Below are positions 25,319 to 33,684 of a stretch of 64,000 nt of DNA, piece after piece (positions within the stretch are counted from its first letter, which is position 1; the number at the start of each line of letters is the position of its first letter). The DNA comes from Nitrospira sp. GTDB lineage: Bacteria > Nitrospirota > Nitrospiria > Nitrospirales > Nitrospiraceae. The stretch covers positions 620,001 through 684,000 of the forward strand of contig JARFXP010000003.1 of NCBI GenBank assembly GCA_029194675.1. Reading direction: 5' to 3'. Both the position numbers and the translations under genes were made by a program. The notes under the pieces are model-generated. The model was not told the origin of the DNA, did no database searches, and saw only the letters and a program-made list of their open reading frames with translations.

Positions 25319-25495
25319 TTATCCCCTCAGTGTTTCCCCTTGTTCGTTGAGCCGTTGATTGATTTTGGCGATTTCTGCCACCCATCGCCGGCGTTCGAGA
25401 TGATCGAACCCGACAATCTGCTCATGCGGCCAGTGAAAATGATACGAAATATACGCTACCTCCTCGTATAGCCGCTCTAAGGGGTAGCGCCAGAT
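25319..25495 (-). CDS. Small DUF6760-like eCIS protein, no canonical start codon
   Basis: An open frame of about 57 codons: WRYPLERLYEEVAYISYHFH, then WPHEQIVGFDHLERRRWVAE and IAKINQRLNEQG. This matches the tiny conserved protein found beside the tube gene in many eCIS operons (RYPxxRLYEEVAxxxYHFHW). The frame lies -1 relative to the end of the overlapping upstream gene (stop 25477). It has no ATG, GTG or TTG between its own upstream stop and the conserved core; the coordinate given uses an ATC codon. A run of five G residues (GTGGGGGAA) lies just upstream in the overlap, so -1 frameshifting from the CPHC protein is a possible mode of expression. The peptide itself is convincing; the start is not. 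Confidence 0.75.
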   Translation of the reverse strand: MWRYPLERLYEEVAYISYHFHWPHEQIVGFDHLERRRWVAEIAKINQRLNEQGETLRG

Positions 25496-25854
25496 TCCCC
25501 CACAGTACTCAGCTCCACGGAAAACTGCTGTTCACAGTGCGGACATTGAGTGCGGACGTGGCTGTGACCGTTTTCATTGATTCGCCGATAGAGATCCTGC
25601 AAATATGCCAAATCGGCGGCAAACAACCCTTCCATCATTTTTGGATTGATATGGTCGAGCGTCCCGAGCCTGGTCACCACCCGAGAAAGGAGGATGATCA
25701 ACAAATACCCCGGATTCGCATGCACTCGTGGGTCTTTCAATGGAATAATTTCGTCGTACGCTGTGGCCAGACGCATCACGCCTTCTTTATGCATTCCTCC
25801 GGCGGCGTCCACATAGCCAACCGGTAATGTGAATGGAAATTCAGTCTGTACCAT
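25477..25854 (-). CDS. eCIS tail assembly protein with CPHC motif
   Basis: A 125-residue protein conserved in eCIS operons between the two tube genes. It begins FPFTLPVGYVDAAGGMHKEG, a beta-hairpin typical of phage tail assembly proteins, followed by MRLATAYDEIIPLKDPRVH, and helices LLIILLSRVVTRLG and LFAADLAYLQDLYRRINE. It ends with a half zinc-binding motif TQCPHCEQQF, so metal binding may need dimerisation. Its 3' end overlaps the small DUF6760-like frame. Its function is not established; a T4 gp57- or tail-chaperone-like role in tube assembly is inferred. Confidence 0.82.
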   Translation of the reverse strand: MVQTEFPFTLPVGYVDAAGGMHKEGVMRLATAYDEIIPLKDPRVHANPGYLLIILLSRVVTRLGTLDHINPKMMEGLFAADLAYLQDLYRRINENGHSHVRTQCPHCEQQFSVELSTVGESGATP

Positions 25855-25860
25855 AGCGTC

Positions 25861-26295
25861 CTACGCTTTCTTCAGCTCCTCATGAGTGATTTCCAAGGTT
25901 TCAACAGCCACCGCTGTCCCGGTCGCATTCAACGATGGACCGGTCCATTTTGACGGCCATCCTCCCAAAAAGTTCCAACGAACCTTCTCGACGCCGGCTT
26001 CGTTCAGGAGAATGATCGATCCGTTCTTTCGTTCCGTCTTGCCGTCGATAACGGTCTTGCGCCATTTCCACAGCTCATCGGAGTCTGTGATCCCACGTTT
26101 GAGCGTGAGGGCAGTATACTTATTCAGTCCGCTCAACTTTCGCACATGATTAGGATCGGTACCTTCGCGATAATCGACGGGGTCCGTGCTGGAATCCAGG
26201 CCACCACACTCCTGAAAGCCCGCTTGGGTAATCCCATCGATCTCGACCATAAAATTAAAGTCGCGATAGGGATCTGTTCTTGCTCCTGTTGCCAT
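25861..26295 (-). CDS. eCIS inner tube protein (gp19/TIGR02241 family), major tube
   Basis: A 144-residue tube protein. The start at 26295 has AAGGAGG 6-7 nt upstream; the frame two codons longer does not. Family stretches are DPYRDFNFMVEIDGITQAGF, QECGGLDSSTDPVDYREG, LTLKRGITDSDELWKWRKT, RKNGSIILLNEAG, VRWNFLGGWPSKWTGP and VAVETLEITHEEL. It is the closest in length to Afp1, the main tube subunit. It follows the sheath genes directly (43-bp gap). Confidence 0.94.
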   Translation of the reverse strand: MATGARTDPYRDFNFMVEIDGITQAGFQECGGLDSSTDPVDYREGTDPNHVRKLSGLNKYTALTLKRGITDSDELWKWRKTVIDGKTERKNGSIILLNEAGVEKVRWNFLGGWPSKWTGPSLNATGTAVAVETLEITHEELKKA

Positions 26296-26337
26296 AAGCA
26301 CCCTCCTTATCCGGTTGATTGCGGTTGCCGGCCGCCG

Positions 26338-27519
26338 CTACGTAAGCTCTATATCTCTCGGGACCTCTCTGCTCCCAAGACGATGAATAATCCGCAAGAC
26401 AACAAACTCAGCGGGAGACCGCGGAGCCAATCCCATTTCTGTGACGACCATTCCCGCTTCACGAACATCGGGTGGGTTGGTTTCCTCATCACATTTGATA
26501 TAAAAGGCTTCTTCCACCGTTTGTCCTCGAAGCCCACCGGCACGCCATAAACCGACCAAATAAGTTCTGAGCTCCCGCCCTATCCGTACCCACAAACGCC
26601 GGTCGTTGGTTTCAAACGTGGCCCATGTCATATTCTGATCGATCCAGCGACGCACGGTGAGAATCAGCCTGCGCACGTTGATATACCGCCAATTGGGATC
26701 CCGGCTGAGTGTACGTGCACCCCAGACACGAATTCCTCGTCCGGGAAATGCCCGCATGACATTGATGCCTTCTGGATTGAGTTCATCTTGCATGCGATTG
26801 TCCACAGAAATTTCTACATCCAGCACACCCAATATTTCCTCGTTCGCCGGCGCCTTAAACACCCCGACTTTGGCATCAGTCTGTGCCACAATGCCTGCAA
26901 CGTGACCACAAGGAGGCACAAATCGTCCATTCGATGCTTTGAGCCAGGGATAATACAAAGCCCCGTTGATCGGCTCTGCCTGCCCCAATCCAAGAGTGTG
27001 CCGTTGGACGAGTACCCCGACTTCCGTCGCATCATCCTGTAACGCATCCAACAGTGCCAGTCGGTTGCCATGCGTCGCGCAGTGGATCAACGCGTCGGAT
27101 TGAACCCGCATCACGGCCTGTGCGTCCAGCCGGGCATTCGGCCGTTGCAAGAGCATGGCATCAGGCACTGCGACGAGATCGAGATCATTCAACGGTGCTA
27201 ACGCCTTGATTGCATCCTTCAACGACCCCTCCCGATCTTTTTTCAGATCGAGGTCCGCGAGCACCACATAACAACGAAGGCCTCCGTTTTGAAAGAACCC
27301 CGACACGGCATCAGCTAAATAGCTGCCGGCTCGGCCATCAGGCTGCGTGACGAATTCAGCCTGGCGGTGGATGGAGAAGGGAACATTGGTGGTGATTCCC
27401 TTCTTCACCCGCGCATCCGCAAAACCGACAAACCCCGGGACACCGGTCGGCAGTTTCGCTTCCGGCTTGAGAAAGACCTCTTCCCGATAGACCCCAGGAC
27501 TTTGATAGAGCGATGCCAT
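26338..27519 (-). CDS. eCIS contractile sheath protein (short)
   Basis: A 393-residue sheath protein. The N-terminus YQSPGVYREEV is the sheath signature. Further stretches are DAVSGFFQNGGLRCYVVLA, ALYYPWLKASNGRFVPPCGH, INVMRAFPGRGIRVWGARTL, WRYINVRRLILTVRRWID and FYIKCDEETNPPDVREAGM. It is shorter than the second sheath protein (414) and is paralogous to it. In Afp three sheath proteins are encoded (Afp2-4); here there are two. The genes lie 13 bp apart and are cotranscribed. Confidence 0.94.
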   Translation of the reverse strand: MASLYQSPGVYREEVFLKPEAKLPTGVPGFVGFADARVKKGITTNVPFSIHRQAEFVTQPDGRAGSYLADAVSGFFQNGGLRCYVVLADLDLKKDREGSLKDAIKALAPLNDLDLVAVPDAMLLQRPNARLDAQAVMRVQSDALIHCATHGNRLALLDALQDDATEVGVLVQRHTLGLGQAEPINGALYYPWLKASNGRFVPPCGHVAGIVAQTDAKVGVFKAPANEEILGVLDVEISVDNRMQDELNPEGINVMRAFPGRGIRVWGARTLSRDPNWRYINVRRLILTVRRWIDQNMTWATFETNDRRLWVRIGRELRTYLVGLWRAGGLRGQTVEEAFYIKCDEETNPPDVREAGMVVTEMGLAPRSPAEFVVLRIIHRLGSREVPRDIELT

Positions 27520-27532
27520 CCGGGATTCCGCC

Positions 27533-28777
27533 TTACTTGCCTTGAGCCGCCGCCTGGCTGATGCGGAAAATCACAAACTCCGCCGGACGGACAATGGCCA
27601 CACCGATTTCCGTCACCACTTGACCCAGTTCACGCAGCTCGGCGGGATTGGTCTCCGCATCGCATTTGACATAAAATGCTTGCTCCGGTGTCGTTCCGAA
27701 CAGTGCCCCTGAACGCCAAACATTCGTCAAAAAGGCTGAGACATTCCGGATGATTTTCTGCCAGACCGCAGGGGTGTTCGGCTCAAACACAACCCATTGC
27801 GTCCCCTCACCAATAGACTTTCGCAGGAACAACAAGGTTCGCCGCACACTGATATACTTAAGGTCCGCATTCGCGTCTCCGCCGACCGTTCGCCCTCCCC
27901 ATACCAAAATGTTGTCGTTGAGCGAGCGAATGCAATTGACGCCTTTGGGATTCAGCCCATCTTGATCGGCCTTGCTCAATGGCTGTGTGACGTTGAGTGC
28001 ACCGAGAATGGGCTCATTGGCCGGTGTTTTGTGGACACCACGTTGCGTATCCACACGCGCATAGATACCCGCCAAATGCCCGCTGGGCGGAACTGCCAAG
28101 GTTCCATCCTCATTAGGCTTCTGCAATTTGGTGGCAGGATCGAACGCCTGAATCCAGGGGAAATACCAGGCTGCAAAATCGGTTTTCTTGGGCATCAGGC
28201 CGGCATCAGCCGCTGTCTTCGTCAACTTCGTTAAATCATCGGTGCTCGACGGGCCGTCGAGAATGGCAAACCGATCGGCTGTTTGGAAACAGTGTGAGGC
28301 GATCTTGTCGCGTAAGGCATCGTCGGTTATACCGGGAGCAGCTACAAGCGCAATTTCATCAATTGCCGAAAAAGCTCGCAGCGCATCATCCAGCTCCGCG
28401 CTATCCTTGATCCGCGCGACAAAACAGCGGCTTCCCCCATTGTTGAAAAACCCGTACACCGCGTGCGCCAAACGCCGGTGTCCCTCGTCAATCGCAGGAC
28501 TTGGATCGGCGGTCTTGGGACCAGCTGAATCACCCACCAGACCGCCGAACGCTTGTGTGAACTGCGTCCAGTTGGCAATCAGCTTCGGCATCTTGCTCAA
28601 CGTCGGCAAAGAGAAGTCGACGAACTTGGTGGCGGGCGCTTCGTCTTCGGCGACGAGATGAATCTTGTCCGGCACGATCCCGATAAAACCGGCTGTACTA
28701 GTGCTCACACCGGCGATCGCCTTAATGGCCGACGGCACTTCTTCAACATACACACCTGGTGAGAGATAGCTTGGCAT
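27533..28777 (-). CDS. eCIS contractile sheath protein (main)
   Basis: A 414-residue sheath protein with the N-terminal signature YLSPGVYVEEVPSAIKAIAG, then AVYGFFNNGGSRCFVARIKD, AAWYFPWIQAFDPATKLQKP, NCIRSLNDNILVWGGRTVGG, KYISVRRTLLFLRKSIGEGT and FYVKCDAETNPAELRELGQV. Loss of energy in this sheath on contraction drives the tube. It is the first structural gene of the operon after DUF4255; a GGAGG-type ribosome binding site lies upstream. Confidence 0.95.
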   Translation of the reverse strand: MPSYLSPGVYVEEVPSAIKAIAGVSTSTAGFIGIVPDKIHLVAEDEAPATKFVDFSLPTLSKMPKLIANWTQFTQAFGGLVGDSAGPKTADPSPAIDEGHRRLAHAVYGFFNNGGSRCFVARIKDSAELDDALRAFSAIDEIALVAAPGITDDALRDKIASHCFQTADRFAILDGPSSTDDLTKLTKTAADAGLMPKKTDFAAWYFPWIQAFDPATKLQKPNEDGTLAVPPSGHLAGIYARVDTQRGVHKTPANEPILGALNVTQPLSKADQDGLNPKGVNCIRSLNDNILVWGGRTVGGDANADLKYISVRRTLLFLRKSIGEGTQWVVFEPNTPAVWQKIIRNVSAFLTNVWRSGALFGTTPEQAFYVKCDAETNPAELRELGQVVTEIGVAIVRPAEFVIFRISQAAAQGK

Positions 28778-28804
28778 AGGTCGTCCTCCTTGTAGGCCTA
28801 TTAA

Positions 28805-29653
28805 CTATGTCAACCGCACGTCGTAATTGCTCTGAGCCGATGCTGGAACCGTAATACCGACTTGTTTTATTGCCGCATCTTTTTGAACGCGCAAGGTATA
28901 CGCGCCCGCCCGCATCATTCTGATGTGATATCGTCCGTCGACATCCGTGGTCGTGGCCATATTACTTTCGACAACCACGATCGTAGCGTCAGTCACAGGG
29001 CCACCTGTCGCATCCGTTACCCGCCCGCTGATACTGAAGAATTCGAGCCGAGTGGCCGGCTTTATTTCCTCTGCTTCGAGTGAGGTCCGCTCACCCACGT
29101 GAACCACTTCGGTCATCACAAGGGGGGCGGTTACCAGCGTGAACGGTTGCATTGCAATCGTGACCGTCACCGTGATGGATGGCCGGAGATGGTTCCCAAT
29201 AGCTGCCCAAAATTCATGAGGGTCCTTCAACCCGTCGGGTTGTGCGGTGACCATCGGTAGCGGTGGCTCTTGCCCGACAAGACTTCCCTGCAATAAAGAG
29301 GCTGGAATCGTTGGATATTGTGAAAGCGCCATCAATACCTGGCTGAGTATCCGCTGCTCCTGCAGCGCCGGTTCTTCTCCCCCGACGGGCCATGCCGTGA
29401 TGAGATATGAACAGGCCACGCGCTTGGGTGACCGGACCATGGTCGCTTGCCCATTGTTCCGCTCAATGATCGGTTCGTTACTCCGCAGCTCCAGGTTCTC
29501 GCGAATATCGTAGAGAAAGACATCCACCGTCAGCTGCGTGGGAGCAAACGGCGCTGCTGGGTGGTCGAAGACAACTCGTGCCGTCTTTAAGGGTTCCGGA
29601 AGATTCGGATCCTCCAAGATCTTTTTCAATGTCAGGCTCAAATCACGAATCAT
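28805..29653 (-). CDS. DUF4255 tail-terminator protein with C-terminal carboxypeptidase-regulatory-like domain (Afp16-type)
   Basis: A 282-residue protein. The start at 29653 (MIRDLSLTLKKIL) is preferred because AGGAG lies 11 nt upstream and the longer N-terminus is Cys/His-rich and atypical. Residues 1-185 are DUF4255 (LTVDVFLYDIRENLELRSNE, RVACSYLITAWPVGGEEPAL, PSITVTVTIAMQPF). DUF4255 proteins in Afp/PVC loci cap the distal end of tube and sheath. Residues ~200-282 form a carboxypeptidase-regulatory-like beta sandwich (FFSISGRVTDATGGPVTDAT, TTTDVDGRYHIRMMRAGAYT), an extra surface domain absent from Afp16. It overlaps the 3' end of the AAA+ gene by 11 bp. Confidence 0.88.
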   Translation of the reverse strand: MIRDLSLTLKKILEDPNLPEPLKTARVVFDHPAAPFAPTQLTVDVFLYDIRENLELRSNEPIIERNNGQATMVRSPKRVACSYLITAWPVGGEEPALQEQRILSQVLMALSQYPTIPASLLQGSLVGQEPPLPMVTAQPDGLKDPHEFWAAIGNHLRPSITVTVTIAMQPFTLVTAPLVMTEVVHVGERTSLEAEEIKPATRLEFFSISGRVTDATGGPVTDATIVVVESNMATTTDVDGRYHIRMMRAGAYTLRVQKDAAIKQVGITVPASAQSNYDVRLT

Positions 29654-31889
29654 GCTGCGATGCAACTCCTGGCTCACTCCACACTGCATCATTCCACGTT
29701 CGCCCTAACTTTTGGTGCTCACGCCGGGCTGCCTGTATAAGGTGGGACATCCTGATCATCCCACCGTCGCTTGCAGCATAGAAGGCGGCGGCCAGTGCGA
29801 TATTCTTAATATTCCCGCCCGCCAACCTGACCTCCCGTGCCAGCAAGCACAAGTCCACGTCGCTTGCCAGCGGTGCTTCGCGCGGGAACATGATTTCCCA
29901 GATGTGTCGGCGATGCATCTCATCGGGAAAGGGAAATTCCACTATCACCTGAATTCGTCGGACAAAGGCCTCGTCCATCTGTTGACGCACATTGGTTGCA
30001 AGGACGGCGACACCTTCGTATTCTTCCATTTTTTGCAGGAGATACCCGACTTCAATATTGGCATACCGATCGTGAGCATCCCGGACTTCCGTTCGCTTGC
30101 CGAAAAGCGCATCGGCTTCATCGAAAAATAAGATCGCATTGGTGCGTTGGGCAGCGGCAAAAATCCGATCGAGGTGCTTTTCCGTTTCTCCGATATATTT
30201 GCTCACCACTTGTGAAAGATCGATCTTGTATAAGGGGAGATGGAGCTCCTTTGCGATGATTTCTGCCGCCATTGTCTTCCCTGTTCCCGGCGGGCCTGAG
30301 AACATTACATTCAGCCCCTTACCCATCGAGAGTTTGCGATCGAACCCCCACTCGCCAAAGACGATATGCCGGTGCCGAACCTGCTCGGAAATTTCTTTCA
30401 ATTGCGCCAGTTGATCCGGCGGCAACACAATGTCGTCCAAGGTGTGTTTCACATCGACCTTCCGCACCAGCTTCGCCAAATCCTGCCCGGACTGCGCGCA
30501 TGCGGCGGCAAAGAGATCCGCCACCGTAGCCTGGGACCTGTTGGAAGAAGGCGAGGCATCGTCCGATGGGACTGCGGTCCGCCACTGGGCTGCATTGGAA
30601 GCCGCCACCACTGCATCCGAGATCTGATCGGGCATCAACCGGTACCGGCTCGCCAGCGCATCCAAATCAGAGACATCGAGTGGGACGCCTGCGATCTCCA
30701 GATTGTGGCTCCAATGGGCACGACGTTGGGCAAAGCCCGGCATTCCGACGGGGACAGCGATCACACCGGCTGAGCCGCTCCCGGAAGGCATCCAGGCCTC
30801 GCCTCCCGTCAGCATTGTCAGGCCTTCAGCTTGGGCAAGCACCGCCTCAAACCGTTGGTACTGAAGGATCCGGTCCGGCGCGCGAAGTACCTCTATGCCG
30901 TCAATGCAGAGAATCGCCTCGTGCAGCATCGCATCGCGCAACGCCAGTTTGAACAGTTGTTCAAAATCCGCTCCAGACCCCAGAGCCCGCGCCACATCCA
31001 GCACCAACAGCGATGCCCCCATGCAACCGACCAAGGCCTCAACCGTGCGAAGCGTCCAGGCACTGCCGGGCCCATGGAAATAGAGCTTGACGGGCCGCTG
31101 GACATCGAGCGATCGGCGAATCACCGTCAAGAGCGCCTGTTGATGTGCGGCCTCTTCCGGCATGTCTGCCTGTAAACCGGCTCGAGAGGCTCTCTCTGTG
31201 ATAATCCGGCAATAGGGGGCCAACCGTGAGTCCAGGCGCTCTTGACCCAGCAAGAAATTGGTGACCTGCTCGTCGACTTTCAGGTAGTGGCTCAGCAGCG
31301 GCGGCTGAAGTTGATTCGGATCAGGGATCAATCGGAGCAGATTGTGGTGGAGCAGCGGAGCGGTAGATGAGAAATGCTCCCGCCGATCGAGCTTGTCTTG
31401 GACGGTGACACAGAGGAGATTCAATGCCAGATCAACGGTCGGCCGACGTCGACTGACGTCGTCCTGCAGATAGGCGTATAGTTTCTCGTAACGCAGGTCG
31501 AACTCCGGTGCCAATGCGATAAACACGACGGCGATATCGAAGGAGGAGAGGCGACAGGCTTCCGCTAATCGGGAGAAGCCGGAAGGCAGCGGCAAATGCT
31601 CTGAAAATGTGTTAGACCCGCTGTGCCCGAACAGCGGCTGGCTGGGTGGTTGGGCAAGGAGTCGATCAACGTCACGTGGCGTGATGTAAAGGCCCCGGAA
31701 GGAGTCGTTGGCTGATCCCGTCCCATAGACCTCCTGTCCGGCCGCCAGCGCGCACCGAATGCGTTCGTCCACCCAATTGAGCCATGGGAGCAGCTGAGAG
31801 ATGGCTTCCGACTCGTTTAACGAAAACCGGTTTGAGCCGGCGGTTTCCTTGGATCCTACGGCGTGGGTGTTCGACTCGCCGGCGCTCAT
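29643..31889 (-). CDS. eCIS AAA+ ATPase (Afp15-like)
   Basis: A 748-residue ATPase. The start at 31889 (MSAGESNTHA) is 8 bp after the upstream stop; the frame extends further upstream over that gene but lacks a good ribosome binding site. The C-terminal ATPase (about residues 480-720) has Walker A GPPGTGKTMAAEI, Walker B ILFFDEADALFGKRTE and an arginine-finger region MDEAFVRRIQVIVEFPFPDE. A central degenerate first AAA module (~260-440, YFHGPGSAWTLRTVEAL, AILCIDGIEVLRAP) lacks the GKT Lys. Every Afp/PVC-type locus carries such an ATPase, required for particle assembly or release. It is near the start of the operon. Confidence 0.93.
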   Translation of the reverse strand: MSAGESNTHAVGSKETAGSNRFSLNESEAISQLLPWLNWVDERIRCALAAGQEVYGTGSANDSFRGLYITPRDVDRLLAQPPSQPLFGHSGSNTFSEHLPLPSGFSRLAEACRLSSFDIAVVFIALAPEFDLRYEKLYAYLQDDVSRRRPTVDLALNLLCVTVQDKLDRREHFSSTAPLLHHNLLRLIPDPNQLQPPLLSHYLKVDEQVTNFLLGQERLDSRLAPYCRIITERASRAGLQADMPEEAAHQQALLTVIRRSLDVQRPVKLYFHGPGSAWTLRTVEALVGCMGASLLVLDVARALGSGADFEQLFKLALRDAMLHEAILCIDGIEVLRAPDRILQYQRFEAVLAQAEGLTMLTGGEAWMPSGSGSAGVIAVPVGMPGFAQRRAHWSHNLEIAGVPLDVSDLDALASRYRLMPDQISDAVVAASNAAQWRTAVPSDDASPSSNRSQATVADLFAAACAQSGQDLAKLVRKVDVKHTLDDIVLPPDQLAQLKEISEQVRHRHIVFGEWGFDRKLSMGKGLNVMFSGPPGTGKTMAAEIIAKELHLPLYKIDLSQVVSKYIGETEKHLDRIFAAAQRTNAILFFDEADALFGKRTEVRDAHDRYANIEVGYLLQKMEEYEGVAVLATNVRQQMDEAFVRRIQVIVEFPFPDEMHRRHIWEIMFPREAPLASDVDLCLLAREVRLAGGNIKNIALAAAFYAASDGGMIRMSHLIQAARREHQKLGRTWNDAVWSEPGVASQHDS

Positions 31890-31896
31890 TCTCGGC

Positions 31897-32346
31897 CTAA
31901 CTTGTCCCGAGGCCGATAGCCTGCCTGTAATGCCTACTGATTCGCTCCCATATTGATGCCTCGACATCCTGTGCACTACTCCGTTGGACCTCGTCATCTA
32001 GGTGCTGTCGGGTCACCCAGAGGGCTTTGGGAAAAGAAGACTCACTTTCCGAATCGTTACGGATCATCTGTGCCATGGATGAACTAAGCGAGACCGGACC
32101 TTCGGCTCGTTCCTGAGCACGCCGGTCATCATGAAGCAGGAAATCGAAGGCGTTATGGCCGATCTCGGAGTAGTTCGCACAGCGCCTTTCGAACGGAGCC
32201 TGAATCCCCTGAATCGTGTCTCTCAGAAACCATCCTAATGGCGTGTTCTTATAAGGAGTCCATCGTACATGTCGATGGCTCAGAACACCTGATCCACATT
32301 TCTTTTCCCCTACAGCACATTTAGTGCCAACCTTAATCTCTCCCAT
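31897..32346 (-). CDS. Hypothetical protein, first gene of the eCIS operon
   Basis: A 149-residue protein of unknown family. Cys-containing N-terminus (KCAVGEKKCGSG), a possible helix (LRDTIQGIQAPFERRCANYS), and charged C-terminal helices (LPKALWVTRQHLDDEV-like FPKALWVTRQHLDDEV). It precedes the AAA+ gene by 7 bp on the same strand and has no better overlapping alternative. It reads in the direction of transcription from the promoter of the truncated HerA-like copy. It may be a real operon leader gene; no function is proposed. Confidence 0.45.
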   Translation of the reverse strand: MGEIKVGTKCAVGEKKCGSGVLSHRHVRWTPYKNTPLGWFLRDTIQGIQAPFERRCANYSEIGHNAFDFLLHDDRRAQERAEGPVSLSSSMAQMIRNDSESESSFPKALWVTRQHLDDEVQRSSAQDVEASIWERISRHYRQAIGLGTS

Positions 32347-32717
32347 CGATCACCGCATGAGAAGTACATGAATGTCCTATCACAGGATCACAAATGGTAC
32401 ACGGGATCCTGGTATTCGTCTTGAGCTGAGCTAATTCGCAAGGGCGCTGTGTGCATAAGCGCTCGTTCTGAGGAATACTTAGCCTCACACACCGGACGCA
32501 ATTTCTCTCCTGGCCGCCGAATTAAGGTCAAAGTCGATGCCCCCCTCGGTCCTGCATCCGTGCGTTCAGAAGGTCCGCCGCTAATTCAATTGTTTCAGAA
32601 GGTCGATTATTTCGGCACTGGCAGGAATCAGAACTCTGTCACAGGAGCTGTGAACTTCCTTAAGCTGACCACGACACCGTGAGTGGTAGGAGGGTCAGAT
32701 ACAATTGAGACAAAACT
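32347..32717. other. 371-bp intergenic stretch
   Basis: No convincing gene, RNA or dyad was seen between the first eCIS gene and the truncated HerA-like copy. A frame at 32449-32682 on the plus strand has no recognised content. The eCIS operon could be expressed from a promoter here or from the one at 33149-33177, which reads through this stretch. Confidence 0.4.
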
Positions 32718-33104
32718 CTAGCTGGAGGTGAAACAATCAGCCGGCAGCGTCCTCGCATCGCACGAGAACGTCAGCATCAAATTGCCGAGATCTCTCTTCG
32801 GATCGATGATGATCGCAGGAATGTTGTCGATCGCAGCTTCTTCCAGCAAGGCCAAACAGAGGCCTGTCTTCCCGCTGCCGGTCATCCCGACGCAGACCGC
32901 GTGCGTCACCAGATCTTTCGAGTCATACAGCAGCCATCCCGGCTTGGCTTGCTTCGTAGCGAGATCATACGGTCGGCCCATATAAAACACACCGAGTTTT
33001 TCAAAATCTTCTGCGGTGGATGGGACAAGCGGGGATGACGACGCGGATTTCTTCGTGGTACCTTCGCCCTTCACACTCGAGTCGGTCTTCTTTGCCTTCG
33101 GCAT
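32718..33104 (-). pseudogene. Truncated duplicate of HerA-like ATPase (N-terminal 112 codons)
   Basis: A 128-codon frame whose first ~112 codons match the N-terminus of the ATPase at 7250-9832 ([29 protein letters not shown], with DPKRDLG for DPKGDLG). The match stops at about 32767, after which an unrelated tail ([15 protein letters not shown]) leads to a stop. It keeps Walker A but lacks Walker B and everything after, so it cannot be an active ATPase. From residue ~29 to the break there is one amino-acid difference, while the DNA differs at many third positions. Both copies were therefore under protein-level selection before this one was truncated. Confidence 0.88.
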
Positions 33105-33190
33105 ACCTATATCCCCCTTCGCTCACGGATCGGGATAAATTTCGCGGTATTGTAGTGGTCTAACGGATGAGCTTCAAGCAGGCGCGGAAC
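32767..33190 (-). repeat. 424-bp direct repeat, copy B
   Basis: Aligns without gaps to 9495-9918 in the same orientation. It bounds the eCIS island on its 5' side. Recombination between the copies would remove ~23.3 kb, including the whole eCIS. Confidence 0.85.
33149..33177 (-). promoter_or_regulatory. Sigma-70-type promoter of the truncated HerA-like copy, pointing into the eCIS operon
   Basis: TTGAAG (33172-33177) and TACAAT (33149-33154) are 17 bp apart on the minus strand, the same geometry as in the full copy. Transcripts from it would cross the pseudogene and reach the first eCIS gene at 32346. Confidence 0.6.
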
Positions 33191-33260
33191 GATCAACCGA
33201 AATGACTATGAGCCCATGAATTGGGGGCAAGAGACAACATGTTCTTAACTCGGAGGACCA

Positions 33261-33590
33261 TCACCATTCTTTGAAGATGACGAACACTGCCACGACAATC
33301 AACGCGAACCCCACCACATAGTTCCACTTCATCGCTTCTTTCAGGTAGACGACCGAGAAAATCGAGAATACGACCAGTGTGATCACCTCCTGGATCGTCT
33401 TAAGCTGCGCCGCGCTGAACTCCCCGTGACCGATCCGATTGGCCGGCACTTGAAAACAATATTCGATAAAGGCAATTCCCCAACTCGCCAGAATCACCGT
33501 GAACAAGGGATAGTCCTTGAACTTCAGATGGCCGTACCAGGCCAGCGTCATGAAGACGTTCGAAATCGTCAGCAACGCGACAGTCTGCAT
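33261..33590 (-). CDS. DUF486 family membrane protein (DMT-like)
   Basis: A 109-residue, four-helix small membrane protein (MQTVALLTISNVFMTLAWYG, LFTVILASWGIAFIEYCFQV, QEVITLVVFSIFSVVYLKEA, NYVVGFALIVVAVFVIFKEW). The start at 33590 has GGAGGAG 8 nt upstream; the longer frame to 33668 is rejected. DUF486 proteins resemble half of a drug/metabolite transporter. Substrate unknown. A 19-codon remnant of a second copy lies just upstream. Confidence 0.9.
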   Translation of the reverse strand: MQTVALLTISNVFMTLAWYGHLKFKDYPLFTVILASWGIAFIEYCFQVPANRIGHGEFSAAQLKTIQEVITLVVFSIFSVVYLKEAMKWNYVVGFALIVVAVFVIFKEW

Positions 33591-33684
33591 CGGACACACT
33601 CCTCCTTCTTTTAAGCAAGGTGGGCCTATTGTCCCTTGAATTCGCGTGGCGAGAAAGCAAATGAGCAAATACCGGAAGGATCTA

